From NCBI RefSeq assembly GCF_014356525.2, contig NC_052508.1, positions 58,627,441 to 58,691,440 of the forward strand: DNA of 64,000 nucleotides, in the 5' to 3' direction. This stretch comes from Nilaparvata lugens. Its lineage: Eukaryota > Arthropoda > Insecta > Hemiptera > Delphacidae. Of this stretch, positions 23,051 to 34,400 are shown in pieces; position 1 is the first letter of the stretch, and the number at the start of each line of letters is the position of its first letter. Both the position numbers and the translations under genes were made by a program. The notes beneath the pieces were generated by a model, which saw nothing but the letters and a program-made list of their open reading frames with translations, did not search any database and was not told where the DNA came from.

Positions 23051-24659
23051 AATGATAAATAAATGATGGTTAAGTGCATTTGAGGTGTAGTCTACCTGTA
23101 TTCGTTATTCGTGGGGTGGAAAGAGAAAGGTCAGATGAAGATTTTAGCTCGTTAGAGTTCTTTTATATCTATATGCTTTCATACCGGTACTTCAATTATT
23201 ATACCGGTACTTCAGTTATTATTTACATAACCTTCAAATTTTTTTATCATTGCACAGCAATTAGTAGCATCGATCTCCACCGCGACCTACTCGTTGTGCT
23301 CGCGCATTTATTGATGAGCCTCAAACCACGGAATAAACAGTCTAGAAGTTGAATTATAGAAGCTTCCTCTGTTTATACCCTTAAGTTATCACCGTATAAT
23401 AATCATTGCAAATATCCAGTTGCAAATAAATGAATAGAACTAGGGACTTCTCTATTATAATACAGTAGTAATATTCCAAAAGTTGGATAACTGCAATTTG
23501 TAATACATTTTTCATCTTCTTCAGTCATGCTATGGAAAACTAAAATAATATATATATAATTGTTCCATGGAAACCGAGGATAATAATCGATAACCACCTC
23601 ACCATTTTCTTTAAAAAATGATTGAAACTTATCGGAATCTTAAAAATTTTCGACCGAATTATCGTGTAATTTCTACTGATGAAATAGTTTTGAGTATGAT
23701 TATTACATTTGTTATACATTCAAAAGCTTTATAAATTCAAATGATTCTATGTAGTTTTTCATAAGTTTGAACATCTTTCACCATTCTTTATTCTTTATTG
23801 ATTGATATAATAAGTGTACATCATATAAATGATAGGGAGAGGAAAAATAAGGTGACCTTTTGCTATTCCTCTCCCCAATTTAGATATAGTTACACTTAGT
23901 CCGAAATAGGTTAAATCTTGTAGCTCTTCACTTCGCAAAATTTTCAGACCACTAATATGTTCACAAAGTAAATTTTCAAATTTAGATGCTTCAAAACAAA
24001 AAAATAGAACAGATATTTCACATTATCACTTGAATAGAGAAGATTCATAAATATTAAAGAAATAATTTTGAAAAAGAACCGAAAAAACAAACTTAATTCT
24101 AGAAGCACAGCTGTATGCATTAATTTAGCTTATAAACTCAGTGACCACATATCAACTCAGCAATAACCGTCAACTTTCAATCACATTCATATTTTTAAAA
24201 CCAGTGAAAATTCTTAGATGTTATGGCTTTGTTAGGTGATGAAGAGGTACCTACGGAAAAAAGGAGAGAGACTCAGTGAGTGTGAGTGTGGGAGGAAGAG
24301 AGAGAGAGAGACTCTGAGAGAGGCGAGGAACTCCAACATGTATTCTGCATCCTGTCCCTCATTACTGTCCGGGTGTATTCATGCTCAATGCTCATCCGTT
24401 CTTCCAGCTTCTGATTCCTGCCCGGCATCTCCCATTCTTATCATTCTTAAGCTGCACGTTATCATTGTGGGGTTTGTGATGTTCGACGATGAGGGAAACT
24501 ATCATTCCCTCATTAATTCTATCCTTTGGAGCGTGTTGAGCAGGTTTTTGATGGCGTTGGTCGTATTAGTGATATCTCTCACAGAAACGAAACTATGGAG
24601 AAATTCTTCTGCACCAATTACTTTTTAGTATATACCCATCAAAGAGATCCGGGGATGTA
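23051..24659. other. Gene-free stretch with one dispersed repeat
   Basis: Nothing convincing besides the repeat at 23788-23914. The 130-codon ORF at 24236-24628 begins in a GA/TG simple tract and has a hydrophobic tail, but no recognisable family and no supporting signals. Confidence 0.4.
23788..23914. repeat. Dispersed repeat D, copy 2
   Basis: Colinear with 12762-12884 (see the shared words there), at roughly 80 percent identity by eye. Non-coding. Confidence 0.8.
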
Positions 24660-24833
24660 AATTATATATGATTGGACAGTAGACTCTGTAACATGGTAGA
24701 TGTGGCAATTGACAAGAAGAATTGAATTCGAAGTCTGAATATCGTCAATTATATATGATTGGATAGTAGACACTGTAACATGGTAGATGTGGCAATTGAC
24801 AAAAAAAATTGAATTCAAAGTCTGAATATCATA
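24660..24833. repeat. Tandem duplication, 87-bp unit
   Basis: Two nearly identical copies, starting at AATTATATATGATTGG (24660 and 24747), each containing GTAACATGGTAGATGTGGCA and AATTGAATTC. Identity is above 90 percent by eye, so the event is recent. Confidence 0.92.
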
Positions 24834-25234
24834 CTGCAAAACAAAATATTCTTATATATCTTGAGACTTCATGAAATATAACTTTTGATATGATATTATG
24901 GAGATTAGTATGATTAGCAGATAATGTGGAAGTTTTTTTTATAAAATTCTTTTTGATACACTATCATGAATTTGAAGTAGCCTAATGAATTTGAAAGCAT
25001 ATTATCGGAATGAATAATATCGATAAATTGATACACCATTAAAAATCATTAATAATAGAAAAACGGAAGTGATATATGATAAAACTGTTGTAACAGTCCT
25101 TGTGAATTACTTACTTTTTGTCCTCTCCTTGCAGAAAAGTAGAGGAAGAGAGGTTCTCCTTAAACCTTAAGCATAAAGATGATCAATTGAATACGAGTAA
25201 TAAATCCATTAACTTCACTGGCGTACATAAATAG

Positions 25235-25366
25235 TATATTTCGCACCTAGAGCAGAAAATGAGATTTTTCCAGCTCGAAATCGGTTTTCAAGTCCGAGGC
25301 CGTAGGCCGAGGACTAGAAAAGATTGAGAGCTGGAAAAACATTTTTGCTCGTGGTGCGAACGATAT
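25235..25366. repeat. Foldback element E
   Basis: Arms ATATTTCGCACC-AGAGCAGAAAATG and CATTTTTGCTCGTGGTGCGAACGATAT pair, as do TTTTTCCAGCTC and GAGCTGGAAAAA. The loop contains its own palindrome, GAGGCCGTAGGCCGAGG. The whole folds into one long hairpin of about 132 nt. Confidence 0.85.
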
Positions 25367-27062
25367 TTTTCGCCACACTCAGGTATTGCTGACAAAATAA
25401 ATAAAGAATACAAAATAAAGAATACTCGTTAAGCTATCGTACCTATCTCTTGATTTTAGTGGTAGAAGATTTGCAGTCAGGATCTCAGATTCTTTTAAAA
25501 TTTCACTTGGAATACCACAGTCATTTTCCTGGACGGTGGGAAGACATGTATCTTGGGGCTACTAAACCAACCCCCAGTTCAAAATTCGTCGTACCGTAGC
25601 ATCCCTCTGTTGATCATCAACTAAAATTTAGCAGTGGCCACCAGGACGTTATAATCTGTGGTATCACATGTGCTCTCCCATGAATAAATCTTATAATGTT
25701 ATATTGATAAAATTGTTTTCCCATTTAGGGGGAGGGCTGACACTTTGCAAACCCTGATAGAAGAGGATAGGTATTTAACAATATAGGAATAAAGCCATTC
25801 CGATACTTTTTGCCTTGATTTATATTCCTATAGTTTAGCATCAATGCTGAGTACTTTCGACTGTAAAATGTAATGAGAGTATCTGATAACATTTATATCC
25901 TGATATACTCATATAATATTCCATCACTGCTCCATTCTTTCAACTAGGAAATATATAATTACACATGTCAATCATCTACAAAATGGCTAGGTTATAACCC
26001 GGCTTCAAGAATAAGTATTAGCTCGTGAATTGAAAAAAACAGCCTTATTCCCAAGTACAATAGTTGCTCTTCATTGAAGTTTTTCATCTTCCCAGATGAT
26101 TAATACTTTCTCAACCCAAATACTGTTGCTTAGAGTGCTCGTGTTCAAGGTGAGAGGTAGGAGCAAGTGCCTAATTCGATCGGGGAGACGCATTGAGACG
26201 GATGTTAGAAACAAGAGTGAAGGCATTAATTGTAGTGGCACATGGGACATTCCTTTTCAATTTGCTGGCAAGTGGTGAGAAGCGGAGGTGAGACGGACGT
26301 TGGGTTGCTGATCGTTATTCAACTTTCCTGTGAAATTCAATTCCGATTCTGAATGGAGCAAGGAAGGACGGCTCCAATGCCCTTTTCTCTGGCCTATTCA
26401 AGAATTCATGCCATTCACCATTCAATTGAATTTCTCAATGAGGACTATCAAACGAGAAAACCTAGCTTCAAGTATTATTAAAGCAGACAAGTAACTCAAG
26501 CTCACTGCCTCTTTACCGTACTTACTTCTATTTATAGATCCGATTAACCTAGAATAAGTTCTCGTTCTGTAATGTTGCATTGCTAACTTCCTATGCTTCT
26601 CCTTGTGAATACAGTAGCTTATTTCGAAGAGGCTAGTTTAATTCTAGCTAATTTGTTTTATGCTAGTGAATAAAAATAATTTTTTACGACTTGAAATAGT
26701 CCCAAGCACTTCTATTGTTAAAACTAATTAAGAAACTGGCAAATCGAATTGAGAAACTCAGTAATATTGAATGTCAGTTTCAATAATAATCATTACTCCC
26801 CTATAAACATGAGTTGCAAGTTGATTGGTGACGGTTAATTGGTTCTGGTGATTGATAATGGTGCAACAATAGAGACTCATTCATAGAATATTTTAAATAA
26901 ATAAAGTAGTCAGGCCAATTACTAGTCGTTTCATACAGTGTTGAATAATATGCCAACTTATCTCTTTACAGGAAAAAATGTTCAAAATTATTTACTAGTA
27001 GTTCGAAGATCAGTAGAATTCGCTACACTCACTAAAATCACTACTGACACACGCCCGCCTAT

Positions 27063-27085
27063 CCACACACACACACACACACACA
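27063..27085. repeat. (CA)n microsatellite
   Basis: Eleven CA units; simple sequence. Confidence 0.95.
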
Positions 27086-27129
27086 TACAAATTGGATTTA
27101 GAGTATGATGATATAAATGCAATAGGATC

Positions 27130-27630
27130 GGTGGTGGACGCTGACAAATAGAAGTTCTTTACATTTTTGAGCTAGGATGCACGGTTGAAGAGATAAAAAA
27201 TCAGAAACTTGAAAGGTGGGTCTTGGGGGTGGTGGGAAATGATTGAATTATAAAAAAATCGAAATTTTCAACATTTAATGTATGAAAGAAGACCGCCTTG
27301 GAGCGCTGGAAAATGAAAGTTTCTTACACTTTTGAGCTAGGATGCACGGCTAAAGAGATAAGAAATCTGAAACTTGAAATTTGGGACTTTGGGAGGGGGG
27401 GTGGTGGTGCTATATCGAATTCTAAATTTTAAAAATTTTGAGCATGTGATATATAAAATAAGACCACCTTGGAGTGCTGAAGAATAAAGGTCCTCTACAC
27501 TTATGAGCTCGGAAGCACGGTTGAAAAGATAAAAAATCTGGAACTTGGATTGGGACTTGTAAAAATAGTCGAATTCCAAAAATTAGAAAATCTTCAACAT
27601 GTGATACATGAAATGATACCGCTTTGAAGA
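27130..27630. repeat. Tandem array, about 168-bp unit, three copies
   Basis: The anchor TTGAGCTAGGATGCACGG (or a close variant) recurs at 27169, 27334 and 27505. Each is followed by GAAGAGATAAAAAATC, GAAACTTG and a G-rich run, and preceded by CCTTGGAGCGCTG-like words. The copies are diverged, and a fourth partial unit starts near 27616. It may be a satellite fragment or an internal repeat of a retroelement. Confidence 0.8.
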
Positions 27631-27639
27631 GCTGAGAAG

Positions 27640-27900
27640 AATGAGCCCAATTTGAACCTGATCTGATAAAGTATTGAAAAGTTAGGTTGATTTTTATAGT
27701 AAAATTTCCGAATAAAGGGCCGCCATTTTGAAACGGGGATGAATTTGAAAATTTTTAATACATACGTTTATGCGCCTTGTTTTAAAGTACTTGTATACCA
27801 AATTTTATCCAAATTGGACCATAACTGCGACTGCAACTGCGGTACAAACAAACAGACAAACGCCGATTGACTTGAAACATAGAATTCGCTTTGCTCATTC
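27640..27900 (+). mobile_element. Probable retroelement 3' tail fragment
   Basis: Contains TATACCAAATTTTATCCAAA, TTGGACCATAA and ACAAACAAACAGACAAACGC. These resemble the conserved tail of non-LTR elements common in arthropod genomes (accaaatttcatccaaatcgg, then an aaca-rich tail). No reverse transcriptase is left. The resemblance is from memory of the motif, not from a search. Confidence 0.45.
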
Positions 27901-28182
27901 AATTATTAGTAGCTTATCAAATACGCAATTATTATAAGATAAAGATCGTAACAATAATAGTACGGTATTATTGGTTGAAATTGACTGATCATATCAACAT
28001 AATAATATACATTGATGTGGTATTAACCAATCTGAATAATAATAATTATTACAGTAATGTGATTTCTATTTCTGGATAGAAAGAATTACAAATTGTGAAT
28101 TGGCAAAACATTTCTTCATTCCGAACTAATTCAACGTGATCAAAATATTATCAAATCAATGTGATCAACGTAATCAAATCTA

Positions 28183-28320
28183 CGTGATCACGTTTATTAT
28201 TCAAATTATCTATAATTTAGGTAATTCAACGTGATCACATTATAATTGTTTAAATTATCTATAATTTAGGGAATTCAACATGATCACATTATTATGTAGA
28301 TTATTTATAATTTAGGAAAT
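28183..28320. repeat. Tandem array, 47-49-bp unit, three copies
   Basis: Each unit has the palindromic GTGATCAC or a one-base variant, then AAATTATCTATAATTTAGG and AATTCAA. Units start at 28183, 28230 and 28279. Two loose GTGATCAA words lie just upstream. Confidence 0.85.
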
Positions 28321-28525
28321 GTTTATCTCCATTGTTACTACTTGGTGATGTAGCAAAGATACAATGATATGAGATATGAGGTTTACTGAAAACTTTCAAA
28401 ATCAGAAAAGGTTCAAACAATGTACTACACTAACGACATGCAATATAATAGAAAAACCTCAGATTGAACCAGGTAACCTCAAGCAGAAACAATAGATTTT
28501 ATGACATTTCATGTCTGTGAGTTTG

Positions 28526-28537
28526 TTATTGCAGTAT
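28526..28537. repeat. SINE target-site duplication, left
   Basis: TTATTGCAGTAT immediately before the SINE; the identical 12-mer follows it at 28789-28800. Confidence 0.88.
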
Positions 28538-28788
28538 GGAGTTATTCGTGGTCTAGTGGATAGAGTGCTTGCGTAGCAGCATAGATATCCCGTGTTCGAA
28601 CCCACTCACAACCAAAAGTTTTTTAACCAGATCACTCCCGTGTTATCGGATGGGCACGTTAAACTGTCGAACCCGGCTGAAGTATGACAGTCTTGAGGCC
28701 CATTGACGGCTCAAATTATATATTCAGGCGGTGGGACCTTCCCGCAAGGGACTCTCCCCACCAACAAATGCCATACGAATTTATTTTT
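28538..28788 (+). mobile_element. tRNA-derived SINE, complete
   Basis: The 5' part is a tRNA-like pol III promoter, with A box TGGTCTAGTGG (28549-28559) and B box GTTCGAACC (28594-28602). A conserved-looking body follows (CGGATGGGCACGTTAAACTG, CGGTGGGACCTTCCCGC), then a T-rich 3' end. It is flanked by perfect 12-bp target-site duplications, which shows insertion by target-primed reverse transcription using the machinery of an autonomous LINE. At 251 bp it has a usual SINE length. It is not a functional tRNA, because no acceptor stem can form. Confidence 0.92.
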
Positions 28789-28800
28789 TTATTGCAGTAT
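28789..28800. repeat. SINE target-site duplication, right
   Basis: TTATTGCAGTAT immediately after the SINE 3' end, identical to the left copy. Confidence 0.88.
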
Positions 28801-29500
28801 TGTTCATACATCCCCCTGTTACTCACAGAATGCATAACTTATACTCAAATGCATAAAAATAATAAAACAATGAATAAATGGTATCCCTTTCGATCCATTT
28901 TTACTAGCTGGAGGCTTTTTGAGATTAGAGAGTGAGAGGCTGATAGAGGATGGCGCATTTTATAGCTTTGAACTACAGGCAGAATATGACCAGTAAAGAG
29001 AATATGACTTTGCTGTATAATGTAAAAGTGTGGACGTGTGCGGCCTCATTCACAGTTTGTCACACGAAGGAAACGTAATATTTTTTATTTTGGCTGACTC
29101 GGCCTTGGTGTAGTGTGGTGCTGGTGCTTAGTAGTATCAGACACCTGTGCAACGGAACAAATGCTTTGACCAGGCAGATACTTTGTCGGCTCTGGTACGA
29201 TACCCGAGGGATAAACGGATACACGACCATAGATCTAATAAAAAATAGGAATTGTTCGCATAGAGGGATATACGGACTTTGTTCCGGCTCCAAAGGCTGA
29301 ATTACATGTGTTCCTTATTCTAAGAGAGAATTTACAAGGTAAAGGCTTTTTCTTCATCCTTTCAGATGTGTGGTTCAATGCATTTTCTTCAAATATATAG
29401 TGAGAGGGCGAGCTAGCTGAATGTACATCATTACTTATACGCGCTGTACATACCTTGCAAAAAACATAAAATGGAATGGATCCATTACATGTGTAAAATC
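28801..29500. other. Gene-free stretch
   Basis: No gene identified. Words resembling tRNA A and B boxes (TGGTGTAGTGTGG at 29107, GGTACGATACCC near 29188) could be a decayed SINE, but their spacing is too long for a tRNA head. Confidence 0.35.
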
Positions 29501-30072
29501 GAAAGAATAAGACTTTTATATTGTCAATATCATTTTTATTCATTCAAAAAGTAATTCATAATTCAGTACCAGGTTTCATGGTAAAACCTATCACATCTTC
29601 AGCTGAACTAATATGTTTTGTTGATGTTGGAGGAACAGGAAATTCAATTTTAGGGAAGGAGAATGAAAACTGTTAAACTATGTTAATATTTGTAGAATGG
29701 AAATTCACATTGTAAATGGAAATCTAGTCATCTTGAGAAATTTAAATGCATCAAATTTTGTTGGGAGCTTACTGGTGATTGTATAATCATTTATGGTTTT
29801 GAAATTCTTCCAAAATTCTAAAAGTTATAATAATATTATAGAATTATGAAAACAATGGACATTATTATGAAAACAATTCATAATAATTGTGATTATTATT
29901 TTACAATCCCGACACATAACCTAAAATTGAATTTCCTGTTCCTTCAACAACAACAAACATATTACTCCCGCTGAAGATGTGGTAGGTTTTACCATAAAAC
30001 CTGGTACTGAATTATGAATTAATTTTCGAATAAATAAAAGTGGTATTGACAATATCAAAGTCTTATTCTTTC
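29501..30072. mobile_element. Long foldback element F (572 bp)
   Basis: Outer arms GAAAGAATAAGACTTT and AAAGTCTTATTCTTTC. Then come AATTCATAATTCAGTACCAG/CTGGTACTGAATTATGAATT, ATGGTAAAACCTA/TAGGTTTTACCAT and ACAGGAAATTCAATTTTAGG and its inverse. Arms are about 155 bp, with a 260-bp AT-rich centre that has its own weaker symmetry. Non-coding, MITE-like. Confidence 0.9.
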
Positions 30073-31243
30073 AATTATGGAGAAATACCACAACATCTCA
30101 TATCATACAATCAAATTATTGTGTAAAATCCATAGATTGATCCTACTATTGATGGCTTATGAAAAAATCACATCAGTTGGAATCAAGTATCAATTAGAAA
30201 ATATATATTCGATAATTAAATTTCTTTGAAAATGATAATTCCCAAAAACTGGAAGATGTATGTATCTTCATTGGTTTTCAAAGCAAATTCTTCTGAAAAA
30301 TCGTTTTTTCAAAGAATTCTACTACCTTCAAAATCATTACAGTGAAAATAATTTACAGATGAGTTCAAACAGAAACAAAAGAATAATTATATACAAATAT
30401 TAGTATTCGTTTCTCTATCGCTCAAGTAAGTATTGTAAAGGGGAATATATTTCAGTCATCTTTCTCCAGTCATGTCAAAATAATTTAACTCCTACAAAAA
30501 AGTATCGCAAGATTAGTCAAATTGGATCTTTTCACAAGTGGAATTCAGATGTAGAGCGTCAAATTTCATCATCTCTACATCGAGTTCTTGAGTGCAGGTG
30601 AGCTCTGACATGAACTGAAAATTTATTCATCAAACTGAATAGAGCAAACTCAGTTTATTGAAAGTGATAACATTAATAATGTGTTTGCAAGAGGGTTTTG
30701 ATACGCAGGCTAGCCAACCGATCGATCAACTAATTAATGAGATTAGCTTCGGGATGGATCGGGCTCCCAATAGCCTGTGGGATTTCCTGCGGTACCGTGC
30801 TTATAATCTCCATGTAAATTAGGTCTATTCACTCAATTCCGTTGTGAATTTATAGTCTCCAAGGAAGCTGAATGGATCGAGTCTTTTGATTTCTTCTGAA
30901 TGCTTTAATCGTTGTAATCTCCAAAGATAAACATGAACTTCCAATCAATTCCCTCTCTAATACTTTTCATATTCATTATTATATCATATACATACGAATC
31001 ATTTCCATCATTCGATAATGAACATAGATTGATGGTTTGAATGGAAATCATAATATAACTAGTAGCTTAATCCGATGTTATATAGATTAATTATTGACTT
31101 TTTAATATGAAGATGAAATACAGGGTTTTTTTTCAGCAACTAGTCCTCCTAAGATAAGAACTTCCTCTATAATCATTCAAAAAACCAATATCAAGTAAAT
31201 CATGAGTCTATCATTAATCGGGTTTGAAGGTATTGATGGTATG
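30073..31243. other. Gene-free stretch
   Basis: AT-rich; I see no exon, repeat family or structured element in it. Confidence 0.45.
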
Positions 31244-31497
31244 TAAAGGTGCGTACAGACTTTCGCTCTGCTCCGCAACCGAAAGTCACTCCAGCAGAGC
31301 GATTGATGATCGACCGGCGAGCAAGAGTGGTTCGACCGGGGAACGCGAGAAGATCTAACATCTTCCGTAACGTTCTTGATGGGTGCGACTGCCGAGCGGG
31401 GGTGGAGCGACTGCGGTGCGATGGAGGAACGAGGGTGGTACGAGGGCGGAGCGTGCTCGGTGCGGGTTGGAGGCGCGTATATGTGTACGCAGCTTAA
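31244..31497. mobile_element. GC-rich MITE-like element with imperfect TIRs
   Basis: A sharp GC-rich block in AT-rich surroundings. It starts AAAGGTGCGTACAGACTTTC and ends ATATGTGTACGCAGCTTAA, imperfect inverted copies sharing the GTGCGTACA core. The interior has repeated GAGCG/CGACCG/GGGTGCGA words. Open frames on both strands reflect its low stop density rather than coding. Confidence 0.65.
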
Positions 31498-34400
31498 GAG
31501 TCCAGATTGAGTAATTTATGCGTGAATGAGTGATTGGATGATTTTTAAGTATACTATGCAAGTCAGTACCTTCAACCACTAATTTTTTTCTGTGAATATG
31601 TATCCCACTGTTACACATTTCCGAGATAACGATACGTGATAGTAACGTTAAAAAAAGTAAAACTGTAGTGTTCACTAGTATCTATTGACTTGTTTCTATA
31701 TTGGTTGGAGTCAGTTGAATCAAGGTTGTGTTGAATACTTGGATTCAGTGGAAGGCCCAGCTGAACAGAAATTCATTGCAAAGTAGGACTTCGGAAACTT
31801 AATCTACCATTTATCAGACTGGTTCAAGTATTTGGAATATTGAATCAAAGAGTCATTGGTACGCAATGTTCTTAATGGTATGTTACAGAGAAAACTGTAT
31901 TTGTATTAAATTTATATAAATCGGAGAAGTTGTGCGAACTGAATTCATTCTATACCACGTGAAAACTTTCCATCCATCTATGCAAATAAACACACCAGCT
32001 AATAAATCATGATCATTCATGTCATTTATATTCAGGAACTTTACTTAATTCACTTCCCTGAACCAAGCTCGGCTGCAGACCAGAATACATAACAATAAGT
32101 CATCGCACAAAACTCAAACGGCAAGAAGTTCGAATGAAAGTGACATGTGATGATGTTATCGTATAATTACGCGATAACTCAGTCGTATTGAAACTTGTTT
32201 CGGGGAGCATCTACTGCATGTTGAATGTATGCGGGGGACTTGATGAGGGGTGAAGGTAAGGGAGGCATATGCGTAGAACTAGAAATTCGGGTCACAGCGA
32301 TAAGAGACGAGCGCTTGAAACGATCCTGTCTGGGGTGCCGTTTCTGCCCCCTCACACCCCTGGGAATAAAAGGCCCACATTCCGTCTCCAGATGCTCCAC
32401 ATCAACCCCCTATCTCTATCCCACTCACAGAACACACTGCTCCCTCACTCCTACAATCGCAAGCGAAATTTATGCTCTCAGCTTCAGGTGAGATATCTTC
32501 AAACGGAACTACAGCCACCGCGATAAATTTAAGAAAGCGTTACCATTGATATTTTATCTCGCAAATTGCCTTAACCCTAACCTGCTCCGAAACTGTAAAC
32601 AAGACTCTGGAGCTGTGAAGCTTTGGGATTTGATTGCTTTTCCTTGATAGATGATTGATTACTGACCCGTGAAAGCTGAGGACGCACCTACCGACATGAT
32701 GACTTCCGTTGTGTACATCTAGTAAGGAATGATCAATCAAACGCCTCTTCACAGCCAAGTGAGCATCCTTGACGGGATGAACGGAATGTTGTTTCCAAAT
32801 AAGGAATGATAGGAAGGATATGTGATATAGGTGTCAATGCAATAATAATTTGTATATCAATTGGATGGTTTGCACACTAATGTGCATTATTACAAAACAC
32901 TGTATTATCTCTGATAGTTATTTAATTTGAATGATAGAGGATAACAAAGTCTCTTCCAATCAATTGAATAAACCTCATTGTATGGAATTCGCAGAGTGGT
33001 TTCAATGATTCTGTAAAACAGTCAGATGACAGTTTTTCATACTATTCTCATGATTTGATATATCATGTGTTTTTATCGTTCATTGTAAAAGCTTTTATTT
33101 CACTGATAGGCTGATTTCACTGACTAGTTGTTTCCAAAGTATTGGCAAATAATAATTCATATGAATTGAAATTAATTTTCACTTAATTGCTCATATCATG
33201 TTCTATTCAAATAGAGTATATTCACAATAATTCTTCAATTTTTTGTATTGATTAAATACATTCCATCTTCTACTGCTTCTAACCTACTAACTACAGTCGA
33301 TATCATCGAATATATATGATGAAAAAGATGAGATACAAAAAAGGAGATGAAAAGGCAGCTATAAGGAATAGAAATTCAGAATGTGCAGGCCCATTGTACA
33401 TGGTATTGAGTGATCTTCTAAGATTCGAAAATAGCTGTCAGACTGTACGGCTTCCCTCAGTCTTTTCATACAAGTCTTCCCACTCAGCCTCTAATGAGGT
33501 ATTCATTAGTAGAGATTATCTTTACTTGGCTTTGTGCGTCTTCCTGGTCTGTGACAGATGATTTGAATTGCAGCAGCATTTTCAATTTCTTCATATCTTA
33601 CAGCTTTGCAATGAGTTCTCATTTTGATTTCAAAAAATATTTATAGTTCTTAGTAACATCATGAATGAATATGATAATCAAGTTGATAAGATGATAGAAT
33701 ATTATGAGATTTGAATTGATGGTGAAAAACTTGAAGTATTATCGTAGAAAATTAATGTGGCCTGAAATTCGTCCATTAAAAAGAAAAGAGAAGAGATTAT
33801 TGAATACTGTTATAAAATATGTTTCTCTAATTATTGCTATATTGGAATATTGTTCATCATCATCATCTTGTATTGGTTTCTTTTGAATTGAATTGTGTTT
33901 TTGAGTAATGAAACATATATATCAATTTTTTATGTATATGAGATAAAATCAAATATATCGATTTTTGAAATGAAGATCGCAGAATACAGAACTTTGAAAT
34001 TACAAACTAACCTTGAAGCTGCATGTACATTTGTTTGAAATCGTATGCCATCCATAATTTTTATATGTGATGATATAAGAGGTAATGTGATGAATAAAGT
34101 TATATAAAATTTGTCTTTGAATTCTGTTTCCACTATTGAGTTCGATCAATATTGAATGAGATATCAAACGAATGTAAACGCAGGCTAAGAAGAAAATACG
34201 GTTCCTATTCGGCTCTATCAATTAAACGGTGGTTTAATATTCTTGTCATTCGGATATGAACTCTATCTCACTGAAGCAGTAAACCAGATGTCACCAAGAG
34301 TTGAGTCGAATCTCTCTCTCTCTCAAGCGTAAACGATTATATGATGTTGAAGTAATTTTCACCCTGCAAATAAATTGCACTATACCTGACTCGAATAGCG

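Larger units (their letters stand above)
24834..27129. other. Gene-poor stretch
   Basis: No identified gene. A short open segment at 26096-26148 lies between an acceptor-like CTTCCCAG and a donor-like TCAAG|GTGAGA, but it is only 53 bases and has no recognisable product. It contains the hairpin at 25235-25366 and a CA microsatellite near 27063. Confidence 0.4.

Noticed and set aside
24236..24628. 130-codon plus-strand ORF with a hydrophobic C-terminal half
   Set aside because: Begins in GA/GT simple sequence, has no splice or promoter context and no known motif.
31249..31675. Overlapping ORFs on both strands
   Set aside because: Both run through the GC-rich repeat-like block, where stop codons are rare by composition.
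32179..32526. Three overlapping ORFs and a donor-like site
   Set aside because: Similar openness on both strands and in two plus frames points to composition, not coding.
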